DNA of 64,000 bases, from the NCBI RefSeq assembly GCF_029697505.1, contig NZ_JARJEF010000006.1:177152-241151 (forward strand), read 5' to 3'. This document shows positions 1-8,778 of this stretch, in pieces. The translations under genes and the position numbers were made by a program. Each line of letters starts with the position of its first letter. Position 1 is the first letter of the stretch. The stretch is from Pseudophaeobacter profundi. Its GTDB lineage: Bacteria > Pseudomonadota > Alphaproteobacteria > Rhodobacterales > Rhodobacteraceae. The notes under the pieces are model-generated. The model saw nothing but the letters and a program-made list of their open reading frames with translations, made no database searches and was not told the origin of the DNA.

Positions 1-186
1 GGCCCAACCGGGGTCTTTTCGGTGCATGAAATCACGCTGGATCGCAATCAGGCCCAGTTTTTCCGCGCTTCGGGCAAACGGTTGCGCGACCAGATCTGGG
101 AGTATGGCCTCTATACCGGTCTGGCAGTATTGCTGCGCGATGACGTGGAAATCGATCGGATCGAGCAAGCCATTTCTTTAAGATAA
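1..186 (+). CDS. C-terminal end of an unidentified protein (partial)
   Basis: An open frame runs in from the left edge and stops at 184-186, giving 61 codons of sense sequence. The fragment ends in an amphipathic stretch with several Arg, Asp and Ile residues and shows no motif I can assign. It converges on the OmpA-like gene, leaving 57 bases between the two stops. The codon choice matches the neighbouring genes, so it is probably the tail of a real gene. Its start and identity lie outside the window. Confidence 0.55.
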   Translation, partial: GPTGVFSVHEITLDRNQAQFFRASGKRLRDQIWEYGLYTGLAVLLRDDVEIDRIEQAISLR

Positions 187-243
187 CGGCCCAGGGCGCC
201 CTTTGGGTCCGGGCTGCGGCCTCTTGCCCCAGACCGGGGCGCC

Positions 244-2619
244 TTATCGTTCAGTGAACTTCAACTCAATCCGGCGGTTCTGGGCGCGGGCCTCCGGTGT
301 ATCAGCCGTGTTTACCGGCTGGAACTCACCAAATCCGTTTGCCGCCAGCCGATCCGGCGCCACGCCGAGGCTCTCGATCATGTAGCGCACCACCGACAGT
401 GCCCGACCCTGGCTCAGCTCCCAGTTATCGGAAAACTTGGGGTGGCCCAGCATGGCGGTATTGTCGGTATGGCCATCCACCCGGATGATCCAGTTGATCT
501 CGGGTGGGATATCTGCCGCCACAGTCTGCAAAATTCGCGCCACCTTGGCGATCTCGACTTCGCCCAACGACGACAGTCTGGCACTGCCCGGCGCAAAGAG
601 CACCTCTGATGCAAAGACAAAGCGGTCGCCTTCGATGCGCACCCCCTCTTGCTTGCCCAACACGTTGCGCAAGCGGCCAAAGAACTCAGAGCGGTAGCGC
701 TCCAACTCCTCGGCCTTGGTTTCCAGACTATCCGCCTTGCTGGCAAGCTCTGCCGCCTCCAGCTCCAGTCGCTTGCGCTCTTTTTCTTCTGTCAGACGGC
801 GGCGGCGCTCTTCCGAGGCGGCCCGTGCCAGCGCCGCGTTCAGATCCTGGCCGAGGTTTTGCAACTGCACCTTCTGGGCAGCATCGCGTGCCTGGTAGTC
901 ATCCAGAATCGCCTGTAATCCGCCCAGTTGTTCCCGCAGCGCCGCCACCTGCTGGTTCAGCAAGGCGGTCTCGCGCTGCGCCTTGGTCGAAACTGCTGTC
1001 TGCTCTGACAGCGCCGCCTTGGCCTGCGCCAACAGCGCCGCGCGTTCCTCGGCAAGGCTGCGCGCCTCTGCCGCGCTCCCCCTGGCCTCGTCCTGCGCGT
1101 TCAGCGCCGCCAAGAGCCGTTGTTGCAAGACAGCCTGATCACCAGCGGCAGCCTGGGCATTTTCCAGCGCATCCAGCGCGGCTAGCAGACGCAGCTCTAC
1201 CGCGGCCCGATCCTGCGCCGTCGAAGAGGCGGCCTTGCGGGCGGCGGCCAGATCATCCTGAGCCTGGGCCAACTCGGCCTGCAGACCAGACATCACTGCG
1301 GCGGTATCGGCCTGCAGGCTGGCCAGTTCTTCTTGCAGGCGACGCTGCTCTGCCTCTGCCGTGCTGCGCTGGCGGGTCAGTTGCTGTTCCAACTTCTCAA
1401 GCGCGGCAGCCTGTTGTTTTTGCAGATTTGTCAATTCGCTTTGATACTGGGTTTCGGTCTCGACGTTTGCTGCCCGCTGACGGGCCAGCTCTGCCTCCAG
1501 CGCGGCCTTGCTTTGCGCGGCCTGCTGGCGGGCGCTGTCCAATTCCTGGTTCAGCCGGGCCTGGGTTGTGTCATTTTCCAGGCGCAGCCGGTCCAGCTCT
1601 GCCTCCAGGGCAGTGACCCGGCCTTCGGCAGAGGATTGCGACACCTGCATCTGCGCCAGAACACGGGTCAGGCGCTCGGCCAGGGCATCACGCTCTTTGC
1701 TCTGCGCTGTGGCGGCATCCAGCGTGGTCAGCGCCTCTTCAAGATCCTGTGCTAGGCGCTCTTGTGCCAATTTGGAAGCAGCCAAAAGCGTGAGCGTATC
1801 TTCGGCCTCTTGCCGCTCACGTTCCAGCGACAGGGTCATGGCCGTCAACTCGGCATCGGCGTCTTGCAGCCGGGCGCGCAGGGCCTCGGCAGCGGCACTT
1901 TCAACCAGGCGGGCCTCTTCTTCGGCGCTCAGCCGGGTTGAAAGATCAGCCATCTCTGCCGCGCGGGCATCGTCTTGCTGCTGCAAATCAGCAATCATTG
2001 CCTCCAGCGCCTCGCGTCTGGCTGCGGCCAGGCGCGCGGTCTCTACGCCAGCGTCAATTTCCTGCCGCGCCTGTGCCAGCGCCAGATTCAAGGACTCGCG
2101 TTCATCAACCAAGTCGGCGCGCTGCGCATCCAACTGGTCGCGGTCTTCGCTCAGCTGCGCGATCTGTGCCTCGGCCTCGGCGCGACCAGCAAGCAGGGTC
2201 GCCACCTGGGCCTCAAAGGCGGTGATATCACTTTGGGCGCGCGCCAGATCTGCCAGCTGCTGGTCGCGTTCGGCGGTCAGCCCAGAAATCACCGCACGCT
2301 GTTGATCAATGGCATCCTGCGCCTGCGCCAGATCGCTCTGGGTGGTGGTTAGCGTCGCACTTAGCGCCCCAAGCCGCGCCGAAAGGCGGCTGTTGTCACG
2401 TTCTTCCAGCCCCAGCGCATTGGCCAGCGCCTGCACTTCAGTGGACAGTTCGTCCAGCTCGCTTTCCTGGCCTGAAATGGTTTCGCGCAGGACAAATTGC
2501 ACCACCATAAAGATGGTCAGCAGGAACATCAGCACCAGCAACAGCCCGGTCATCGCATCGACGAAACCCGGCCAGATCGAGCTTTGAAATCGCTGCCCAC
2601 TGCGCCGCGACAAGGCCAT
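244..2619 (-). CDS. MotB/OmpA-like peptidoglycan-binding protein with very long coiled coil
   Basis: This is a 791-residue inner-membrane protein. Residues 18-43 form one membrane segment that opens with a MotB-like Asp (D21) followed by A-M-T. Residues of about 45-640 are almost continuous heptad-type coiled coil rich in Ala, Glu, Gln, Arg and Leu. The last 140 residues are an OmpA/MotB peptidoglycan-binding domain with the motifs RVDGHTDNT and NRRIELK. The upstream partner is a MotA/ExbB-like protein only three bases away, so the two probably form a stator-like complex powered by ion flow. MotB and TolR are far shorter; the excess is all coiled coil. The role is unknown, and there are no flagellar or Tol genes nearby. 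Confidence 0.85.
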   Translation of the reverse strand: MALSRRSGQRFQSSIWPGFVDAMTGLLLVLMFLLTIFMVVQFVLRETISGQESELDELSTEVQALANALGLEERDNSRLSARLGALSATLTTTQSDLAQAQDAIDQQRAVISGLTAERDQQLADLARAQSDITAFEAQVATLLAGRAEAEAQIAQLSEDRDQLDAQRADLVDERESLNLALAQARQEIDAGVETARLAAARREALEAMIADLQQQDDARAAEMADLSTRLSAEEEARLVESAAAEALRARLQDADAELTAMTLSLERERQEAEDTLTLLAASKLAQERLAQDLEEALTTLDAATAQSKERDALAERLTRVLAQMQVSQSSAEGRVTALEAELDRLRLENDTTQARLNQELDSARQQAAQSKAALEAELARQRAANVETETQYQSELTNLQKQQAAALEKLEQQLTRQRSTAEAEQRRLQEELASLQADTAAVMSGLQAELAQAQDDLAAARKAASSTAQDRAAVELRLLAALDALENAQAAAGDQAVLQQRLLAALNAQDEARGSAAEARSLAEERAALLAQAKAALSEQTAVSTKAQRETALLNQQVAALREQLGGLQAILDDYQARDAAQKVQLQNLGQDLNAALARAASEERRRRLTEEKERKRLELEAAELASKADSLETKAEELERYRSEFFGRLRNVLGKQEGVRIEGDRFVFASEVLFAPGSARLSSLGEVEIAKVARILQTVAADIPPEINWIIRVDGHTDNTAMLGHPKFSDNWELSQGRALSVVRYMIESLGVAPDRLAANGFGEFQPVNTADTPEARAQNRRIELKFTER

Positions 2620-2622
2620 GCT

Positions 2623-3843
2623 CTAATCCTCGCCCTGCAGAAACTGCCCGCCGTCCGGCCCGGCTGGCGCTAGCTCTGCCGGCCGACGGCCCCGGCCACG
2701 CGGCACTGCAAAGGCCTTGACCATGAGGTCGATATCCTTGCGCAACTCTGCCAGGCTTTCTTGTCGACCGGCAGAGATTTCCTCCAGAATGCGCAGCATC
2801 TGCACATCGATCGAGCGCAGCCGCATCCGGCTTTCGGCATCCATGCCCACATCGCCGTGGGCGCGCATGATCTCGGTCAGGGTTTCCTGCCCCACGGCAA
2901 CCCGCTCTAGCGCATTGGCAACGCTAGTGGACTGATCCTGACGCGCGTTCATATCGCTGATGACATCCACCAGATTGGACAGTTTATTGTCGATCTCGGC
3001 CCGGCTCTCGGCGTTTTGGGCAAACATCGCCTGCAAGGCGTCCATCTGCTCTGCCATGGTATCCAGCACCTCGGATACAACGCCGGTCTCGCCGCCGCTG
3101 CCCTCCTCGCCAGAGGAAAAGCTGACCCGCGTGAAAGAAGAGAGCCATTCTTCCAGCTCGCGGTAAAACCGGTTCTGGCCATGGCCGGCAAACAGCTCTA
3201 GCAGGCCAACGATCAGCGACCCTGCCAGTCCCAAAAGCGAAGAGGCAAAGGCCACGCCCATGCCGCCCAACTGTGCTTCCAGCCCGGTCATCAACCGGTT
3301 AAAGACCGCAATGCTTTCCTCGCCCTCCTGCGGGGCCAGGCTGCGAATGGTATCGACAACCGCAGGCACAGTGGTGGCAAGACCATAAAACGTGCCCAAA
3401 AGTCCAAGAAAAATCAGCAGGTTGACAATATATCGCGTGATCTCACGCTCTTCGTCCACCCGCTGTGCCACCGAATCCAGAATAGACCGGGTCGACGATG
3501 ACCCCAACTGCATCCGCGCCGCCCGCGAGCGTAGCAAAGCCGCCAGCGGAGCCAGCAGCGACGGTGCCCGTTTGTCGCCGCGCGTACCGCCAGAGGCAAA
3601 GCTTTCAATCCAGCGCACCGATCCGACCAGCTGCGCCACCTGCCAGAAACAGGCCAGCACCCCGATGACAAAGACAATGACGATAAAACCATTGAGCCAA
3701 GGATTTGCCTGAAACACCGGCAGCACCTTGGGCAGGGCCATAAATATCCCAAAGCCAGCAAGGCCAAGGGCAATCAGCATCATGATAATCTGTCTGACCG
3801 GTTGGGAAAACTGCGGCCTTGTCTTACGGGCTGGTTGGGCCAT
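2623..3843 (-). CDS. MotA/TolQ/ExbB-family proton channel protein
   Basis: The product has about 406 residues and four predicted membrane segments, near residues 20-40, 50-72, 140-165 and 195-220, in the arrangement of MotA/TolQ/ExbB channel subunits. A cytoplasmic domain of about 110 residues lies between segments 2 and 3, and a helical C-terminal tail of about 180 residues follows. The ATG at 3843 is preferred to the in-frame TTG at 3849 because an AGGA sits about 10 bases before it. The gene is first in a two-gene unit with the OmpA-like coiled-coil protein. The partner's conserved membrane Asp supports an ion-driven complex, but the process it powers cannot be told from the sequence. Confidence 0.82.
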   Translation of the reverse strand: MAQPARKTRPQFSQPVRQIIMMLIALGLAGFGIFMALPKVLPVFQANPWLNGFIVIVFVIGVLACFWQVAQLVGSVRWIESFASGGTRGDKRAPSLLAPLAALLRSRAARMQLGSSSTRSILDSVAQRVDEEREITRYIVNLLIFLGLLGTFYGLATTVPAVVDTIRSLAPQEGEESIAVFNRLMTGLEAQLGGMGVAFASSLLGLAGSLIVGLLELFAGHGQNRFYRELEEWLSSFTRVSFSSGEEGSGGETGVVSEVLDTMAEQMDALQAMFAQNAESRAEIDNKLSNLVDVISDMNARQDQSTSVANALERVAVGQETLTEIMRAHGDVGMDAESRMRLRSIDVQMLRILEEISAGRQESLAELRKDIDLMVKAFAVPRGRGRRPAELAPAGPDGGQFLQGED

Positions 3844-3917
3844 ATTCAAAAGGTCCTGACGGATTTTTGCTCAATTCCCAAAAGAGCTTAAAGACAAAGA
3901 TCGCAAAGCCCAAGGCT

Positions 3918-4448
3918 TTATGCTGTTATTTGCCGCACGCGTCCCATCAACCATTCAAGTTCTGCATCGCCAAGGCCAATTTCGCTGAGATGTTCAGCGG
4001 TATTATACAGATATTCGGTATTGGGCCCACGCCCGCCCACCGCAGTGGCGATAATCTGCGCCTGTTTTTCCAGCGCCATGCCGCCGCAATACTGCTCGTG
4101 ATGCGGATCAATCACATAGGTCACGGCCATGACCTCTTGGCCAGAAGCAAGCTGCACCGCGAGGTTACGCTCCAGATAGGCCGAAGAGATCAATTCGCGC
4201 TCGCGCAGATAGTCCAGCGTCTGGTCTTCCGCGCCACTCGCAACCGCCAGCGCCAATCCCTGACACTGTGCCCCCTGGACCTCATCCAGGGCCAGCACCA
4301 GCCCCGGCACCTCTTCGCTGCCACGATGGTGGATCGACGACATGCAAAAAGAGCGGGCATAGCCCTGCAGGGTTGCGATCTCGCTGCCAGCCACCGGAAA
4401 GCCCGGATTCCACAGCAGCGATCCATATCCGAATACCCACATTGTCAT
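3918..4448 (-). CDS. ChaC-like gamma-glutamylcyclotransferase
   Basis: This 176-residue protein starts with the ChaC signature VFGYGSLLW (residues 5-13), the glycine-rich loop that binds the gamma-glutamyl group. Enzymes of this family split glutathione or related gamma-glutamyl compounds into 5-oxoproline and the remaining peptide in the cytoplasm. The length is normal for bacterial ChaC. The start at 4448 gives MTMW; a second ATG lies six bases further in. It stands alone, divergent from the DUF2125 gene, with about 70 bases between the starts for both promoters. Confidence 0.88.
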   Translation of the reverse strand: MTMWVFGYGSLLWNPGFPVAGSEIATLQGYARSFCMSSIHHRGSEEVPGLVLALDEVQGAQCQGLALAVASGAEDQTLDYLRERELISSAYLERNLAVQLASGQEVMAVTYVIDPHHEQYCGGMALEKQAQIIATAVGGRGPNTEYLYNTAEHLSEIGLGDAELEWLMGRVRQITA

Positions 4449-4518
4449 GATCTATGGCCCTTTCTTATCCTCGCCTATAAACAGCAAATTGACGGCTAGA
4501 AAAAGGGGTCTTCGCAGA

Positions 4519-5526
4519 ATGCGACTGCTGAAATACCTGTGCCTTGGGGCACTGGTCTGGGGGCTCTACTGGGGGCTGGCGGCCTGGGCACTGCGCAGCG
4601 GATTGGAAAGCTGGTTCGACGCACAAGCGCGCCAGGGTTGGCAGGTCTCACATGGGCAGCTCTCGACTGCTGGCTTTCCACTGCGCCACCGCACCCGCAT
4701 TGATCAGCCCCTGCTGGCCGACCCCGGAACCGGCGCCGCCTGGAGCGCAGATTGGCTGGATCTCGACAGCCCGGCGATCTGGCCCGGGGCGCTGACGCTC
4801 TCCTTTCCGGAGACCCAGCAGCGGTTTTCCGTCTTTGATCAAAGCAGCGCCCTTACCGCGCAGGACATGACCGCCGAAATGCAGCTGGCACCGGGGGCAG
4901 CCCTGACGCTAGAGCGCCTTGAACTGCAGGCGCAGGTCTGGAAGATCCTGCAACAGCAGGCGACCATGCCCCAGTGGCAGGCGCAGGATCTTGAGTTGAT
5001 CCTGCATCAGCAGAGCGCGCAGCCAAACCAGTATGATTTGCGTATGGCCATCACCGGCTTTGCCCCCGGTGGTGCCTTTCGCCGCATCAGCCAGCTGGCA
5101 AATGATCTGCCCAAACAGTTTGACGCGCTACAGCTGCAGGGGGCGATCGACTTTGATATCCCCTGGGATCGCCGGGCGCTTGAACAGCGCCGCCCGCAGC
5201 CGCGTCAGATCACCCTTGACCTGGCCGAGGCCAAATGGGGCGAGATGCATTTCAAGGCCAGCGGCCAGCTGCAGATGGATGATCAGGGCCGCGCAACGGG
5301 CGATCTGGCGCTACAGGTCAGGAACTGGCGCGCGATCCTTGATATGGCAGAACGCAGCAGCCTGCTGCCGCCGCAGACCCGCGCCGCCATAGAACGGGTG
5401 CTGGCGCTGTTTTCCAGCCCTGCTGGCCAGGGGGAGAGAATCAACACCACCCTGCGCTTTCAGCAGGGGCAGATGTGGATCGGGCCGCTGCCCATCGGCA
5501 CCGCACCGCCAATCCGGCTGCGCTAG
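4519..5526 (+). CDS. DUF2125 domain-containing protein
   Basis: This 335-residue protein starts with a single hydrophobic segment (residues of about 5-22) consistent with a membrane anchor or signal sequence, followed by a soluble beta-rich region typical of DUF2125. That family is found almost only in Alphaproteobacteria and has no settled function. The ATG at 4519 is chosen because AGGGG lies about 12 bases upstream and the hydrophobic segment follows directly; the frame is open further upstream, but the extra residues would be hydrophilic and overlap the divergent chaC start. Probably envelope-associated. Confidence 0.78.
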   Translation: MRLLKYLCLGALVWGLYWGLAAWALRSGLESWFDAQARQGWQVSHGQLSTAGFPLRHRTRIDQPLLADPGTGAAWSADWLDLDSPAIWPGALTLSFPETQQRFSVFDQSSALTAQDMTAEMQLAPGAALTLERLELQAQVWKILQQQATMPQWQAQDLELILHQQSAQPNQYDLRMAITGFAPGGAFRRISQLANDLPKQFDALQLQGAIDFDIPWDRRALEQRRPQPRQITLDLAEAKWGEMHFKASGQLQMDDQGRATGDLALQVRNWRAILDMAERSSLLPPQTRAAIERVLALFSSPAGQGERINTTLRFQQGQMWIGPLPIGTAPPIRLR

Positions 5527-5527
5527 A

Positions 5528-5617
5528 GCCTGTCGCGTTCATTTGCATTCAGGCGACAGGCGCTCGTTTATTGATGTCGCATGTCGAATAGCTCGAAACC
5601 GGCAACCACTTTCGAGC
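5528..5617. terminator. Two stem-loops between convergent genes
   Basis: GCCTGTCG at 5528-5535 pairs with CGACAGGC at 5554-5561, and GCTCGAAA at 5591-5598 pairs with TTTCGAGC at 5610-5617. They fill the 135-base gap between the DUF2125 gene and the extensin-like gene, which converge here. There is no clear U tract, so a bidirectional terminator is an inference from position. Confidence 0.45.
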
Positions 5618-5661
5618 GATATGCTCTAAGACCACCGCGCCCTGCCCCGCATGTCCCAGCC

Positions 5662-6588
5662 CTAGCGGCAGTAGGACCCACTGCGATAGCTGGCCACATC
5701 AAGGTGGAAATGATCCCGGTGATGGCGATCAGATTCGGGGCCCAGAACGGTGCCAAAGGGACCACAGGCCGCTTTCCACATCTTGCGCATCGGTTTGCGG
5801 GTGGCACGGGCGTTCCACCCTGACAGCACGCTTACCAGGGTGCCATCTTCCAGTTTGAAGCCGGAAATATCAATCGCCTTGCCGCGCCCGTGTTCCGACA
5901 CTTTGGCGCCGGGGCGATTGTTGCGGGTGCGGCAGGCGTAGTGCGCCGCCACCCGCAGGCTGACCACCCGATTGCGGCGACCAAAGGCCTTTTCCACATC
6001 CTTTGAAACCCATCGTTTCAGCGCCGCAGCGGTTTCGCAGGTCATCACTGAACTCTGGCTCAGCGTGACCCCGGCGACAGAGGTCACCCGCACCGCATCC
6101 GCGGCCCCACAGCCGGGCATGGTGCCGACCACTGCGCCAATCTCTTTGCCCTGAATATCAATATCACCGCAGACAGAGCCCTGACGCAGACGGCGGCGTT
6201 TGAACAGGGCCTGTTGCGCAATGCCATCCGGGCGGACTAGCGGCACCAAGGACTGATCCAGAAGCGACGCATCCAGATCCGCAGGCCGCGCCGCCACCGC
6301 GAGGAGCTGGGCTGATACCGGGCGCAATTGGGGCCGCAGCCCGGATGAAGGGCTGGCCACGCGGCTTGATCCCGCACCGGTGGCGACTGCTGCCACCACA
6401 TCGGCACGCGCAACCGCCCCATCTGATGCCACGGTCGCTGCCACGGCCGGTGCCGGGCTGGGGCGCAGGATCGGACGCAGCGATGTTTCAGGCGCGTCGG
6501 CCTGAACGGCCAGACTGCTGGCGGGCAGAAGGCAGGTCACAGTGGCCAGCGCCACCGCCCAGCCCCGGAGCTGTTCCCCGCCGATCAC
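5662..6588 (-). CDS. Extensin-like C-terminal domain protein, exported
   Basis: The 308-residue product has an N-terminal signal-like stretch (about residues 8-30), a low-complexity Ala/Pro/Val linker, and a C-terminal extensin-like domain. The domain contains SEHGRGKAIDISGF and RHHRDHFHLD, a His/Asp and His-x-His arrangement resembling M15-type metallopeptidases that cut peptidoglycan peptides. A periplasmic cell-wall role is therefore likely but inferred. The gene overlaps the end of the prephenate dehydrogenase gene by four bases, so the two are translationally coupled. Confidence 0.83.
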   Translation of the reverse strand: MIGGEQLRGWAVALATVTCLLPASSLAVQADAPETSLRPILRPSPAPAVAATVASDGAVARADVVAAVATGAGSSRVASPSSGLRPQLRPVSAQLLAVAARPADLDASLLDQSLVPLVRPDGIAQQALFKRRRLRQGSVCGDIDIQGKEIGAVVGTMPGCGAADAVRVTSVAGVTLSQSSVMTCETAAALKRWVSKDVEKAFGRRNRVVSLRVAAHYACRTRNNRPGAKVSEHGRGKAIDISGFKLEDGTLVSVLSGWNARATRKPMRKMWKAACGPFGTVLGPESDRHHRDHFHLDVASYRSGSYCR

Positions 6589-7505
6589 GGCTTGTTGCCC
6601 CGGCCAAAGTCAGGCGCGGCTGTATCCTGGCCCGCCTCGATGATACCGCGCCGGATCGCCCGCGTGCGGGTGAAATAGTCGTGCAGATGGTCGCCGTCTC
6701 CGGTCCGGATGGCGCGTTGCAGTGCAAACAGTTCTTCGGTAAAGCGCCCGAGGATTTCCAGCGTTGCCTCTTTGTTGGTCAAAAAGACATCGCGCCACAT
6801 GGTTGGATCCGAAGCAGCGATGCGGGTGAAATCCCGAAAGCCGGCTGCCGAATACTTGATCACTTCGCTATCGGTCACCCGGCGCAGATCATCCGCAACC
6901 CCTACCATCGTATAGGCAATCAAATGCGGCGCGTGGCTGGTGACAGCCAGTACCAAATCATGATGGTCCGCCTCCATTTCATCGACATTGGCGCCCATGC
7001 CTTCCCACAGGGCGCGCAGCTGTGCCACCGCTGCGGGGTCGCTGCCATCAACCGGAACAAGCAGGCTCCAGCGGTTGTCGAACAGTTCAGCAAAGCCGGA
7101 TTCCGGGCCGGAATGTTCGGTGCCCGCCAGCGGGTGGGCTGGCACAAAATGAACCCCCTCGGGAATATGCGGTGTCACCACCTCTATCACATGCCCCTTG
7201 ACCGACCCCACATCCGAAACCGTCGCGCCGGGTTTCAGATGCGGACCAATTTCAGCCATGACTGGCCCCATGGCCCCCACCGGCACACAAAGCACCACCA
7301 GATCGGCACCTTCGACCGCCTCGATGGCACTGTCGCAGATGCGATCACACAGGCCAATGCGACGGGCGGTTTCACGGGTTTGCGCACTGCGGGCAAACCC
7401 CGTGACCTCGCCTGCCAAACCGGCGCGCTTCATGGCCCAGAACATCGAAGACGCAATCAGCCCCAAGCCAATCAGGGCGACACGGTTGTAAACGACATTG
7501 CTCAT
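6585..7505 (-). CDS. tyrC: Prephenate/arogenate dehydrogenase
   Basis: This 306-residue enzyme has an N-terminal NAD(P) Rossmann fold ([12 protein letters not shown] near residues 9-20) and the all-helical dehydrogenase C-terminal domain. Members oxidatively decarboxylate prephenate or arogenate on the way to tyrosine. It sits directly after hisC with a four-base ATGA overlap and before the extensin-like gene with another, so the three form one operon. The HisC-family aminotransferase beside it may also transaminate aromatic keto acids. The exact substrate cannot be read from the sequence. Confidence 0.9.
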   Translation of the reverse strand: MSNVVYNRVALIGLGLIASSMFWAMKRAGLAGEVTGFARSAQTRETARRIGLCDRICDSAIEAVEGADLVVLCVPVGAMGPVMAEIGPHLKPGATVSDVGSVKGHVIEVVTPHIPEGVHFVPAHPLAGTEHSGPESGFAELFDNRWSLLVPVDGSDPAAVAQLRALWEGMGANVDEMEADHHDLVLAVTSHAPHLIAYTMVGVADDLRRVTDSEVIKYSAAGFRDFTRIAASDPTMWRDVFLTNKEATLEILGRFTEELFALQRAIRTGDGDHLHDYFTRTRAIRRGIIEAGQDTAAPDFGRGNKP

Positions 7506-8593
7506 ACGGCACCTTGCTTTGCTTTGAAGTCTCGGATCGCAGCAACCAGGCGGCGGCAGGCCGCCTCGTCTCCGACGGTTATACGCAGGGCATTGGGCAG
7601 GTTATATCCAGCCACCCGGCGCACAATCAGCCCCTGTTGTTGCAGATAGAGATCGCAGGCCTCGGCCTCGGCCTGATCGGCAAACCGTGCCAGAATGAAA
7701 TTGGTACAAGAGGTATCCGACGCCACGCCCAGCTCTGCCAGCTCGCGTGCCAACCAGCTGCGCCATTGGGCATTTTCCTGTCGGCAGCGCTCCAGGTAGT
7801 CCCGGTCGCGCACTGCCGCTTCGGCCCCGGCCAGCGCCGTGGCGGAGACATTGAACGGCCCGCGCACCCGGTTTAGCACATCAATGATAGGCGCCGGGCC
7901 ATAGCCCCAACCAATGCGTGCCCCGCCAAGACCGTAGATCTTGGAAAACGTACGGGTCATGAAGATATTGTCGCGCGCCGCGATCAAATCCGCCCCGGCA
8001 TCAAAGCCTTCGACATATTCCGCATAGGCCCCATCCAGCACCAAGAGCACCCCCTTGGGCAGGCCATCGGCCAGACGCGCAACCTCGGCCGCCGAAATCA
8101 TCGTGCCGGTCGGATTGTTCGGATTGGCGATAAAGACCAGCTTGGTGCGGTCGCTACAGCCCGCAAGCAGCGCATCCACATCGGTGACACGCTCGCGTTC
8201 CTTGACCTCGACCGGGGTGGCCCCTGCGGCCAGTGCGCTGATACGATACATGGCAAACCCGTGCTCCGTATAGAGCACCTCATCCCCCGGCCCGGCATAA
8301 CACTGGCACAGGAAGGCGATGATTTCGTCACTGCCGGCACCACAGATAATCTGCTCTGGGTTCAACCCCTCGACCGCTCCAATCGCCTGACGCAGCGCCC
8401 TGTGGTCAGAGCTGGGGTAGCGATGCATATCCGCCGCGGCCTCTTGCATGGCTGTAATCGCAAGCGGGCTGGGCCCCAGTGGGTTTTCATTGGAGGAGAG
8501 CTTGATTGCGTTGCTCACCCCCGCCACATGGGCCGCGCCGCCCTGATAGAGGGCGATATCCATAATACCTGGCTGCGGCGTGATCTGGGTCAT
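7502..8593 (-). CDS. hisC: Histidinol-phosphate aminotransferase
   Basis: This 363-residue class I/II PLP enzyme contains [11 protein letters not shown] near the N-terminus, ANPNNPTGT in the middle, and [17 protein letters not shown] around the PLP lysine. It transfers the amino group between histidinol phosphate and 2-oxoglutarate in histidine synthesis. The frame is open for 50 further codons upstream, but the ATG at 8593 fits the family length and starts the conserved region. It is first in the hisC-tyrC-extensin operon. The 185 bases upstream hold no other gene. Confidence 0.92.
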   Translation of the reverse strand: MTQITPQPGIMDIALYQGGAAHVAGVSNAIKLSSNENPLGPSPLAITAMQEAAADMHRYPSSDHRALRQAIGAVEGLNPEQIICGAGSDEIIAFLCQCYAGPGDEVLYTEHGFAMYRISALAAGATPVEVKERERVTDVDALLAGCSDRTKLVFIANPNNPTGTMISAAEVARLADGLPKGVLLVLDGAYAEYVEGFDAGADLIAARDNIFMTRTFSKIYGLGGARIGWGYGPAPIIDVLNRVRGPFNVSATALAGAEAAVRDRDYLERCRQENAQWRSWLARELAELGVASDTSCTNFILARFADQAEAEACDLYLQQQGLIVRRVAGYNLPNALRITVGDEAACRRLVAAIRDFKAKQGAV

Positions 8594-8778
8594 TGGTCTG
8601 GCTCCTTGGTTCTCCTCGTAATAACGAGGCGCAAGCCAATGGGAAAGCGGCAAGATCAACCAGAGAGCGGCACCGCCCACACAGCCTGGGTAGGACTGTG
8701 CCAAGACGCGGGGCAAAACGGCACAGCGCACGGGACAGGGCACGAAAATTCCGTCGGCCCGCGATCACTGCGCCGGTA

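Noticed and set aside
1508-2305. Long plus-strand open frame opposite the coiled-coil gene
   Set aside because: It is a shadow of the repetitive Ala/Glu/Arg coding on the minus strand and gives a Ser/Arg-rich protein with no family resemblance.
244-3843. Zorya-type defence (ZorA/ZorB) suggested by a MotA-like plus MotB/OmpA-like pair
   Set aside because: No ZorC, ZorD or ZorE-type helicase or nuclease gene is adjacent, and the long coiled coil is in the MotB-like rather than the MotA-like partner. The following genes are housekeeping.
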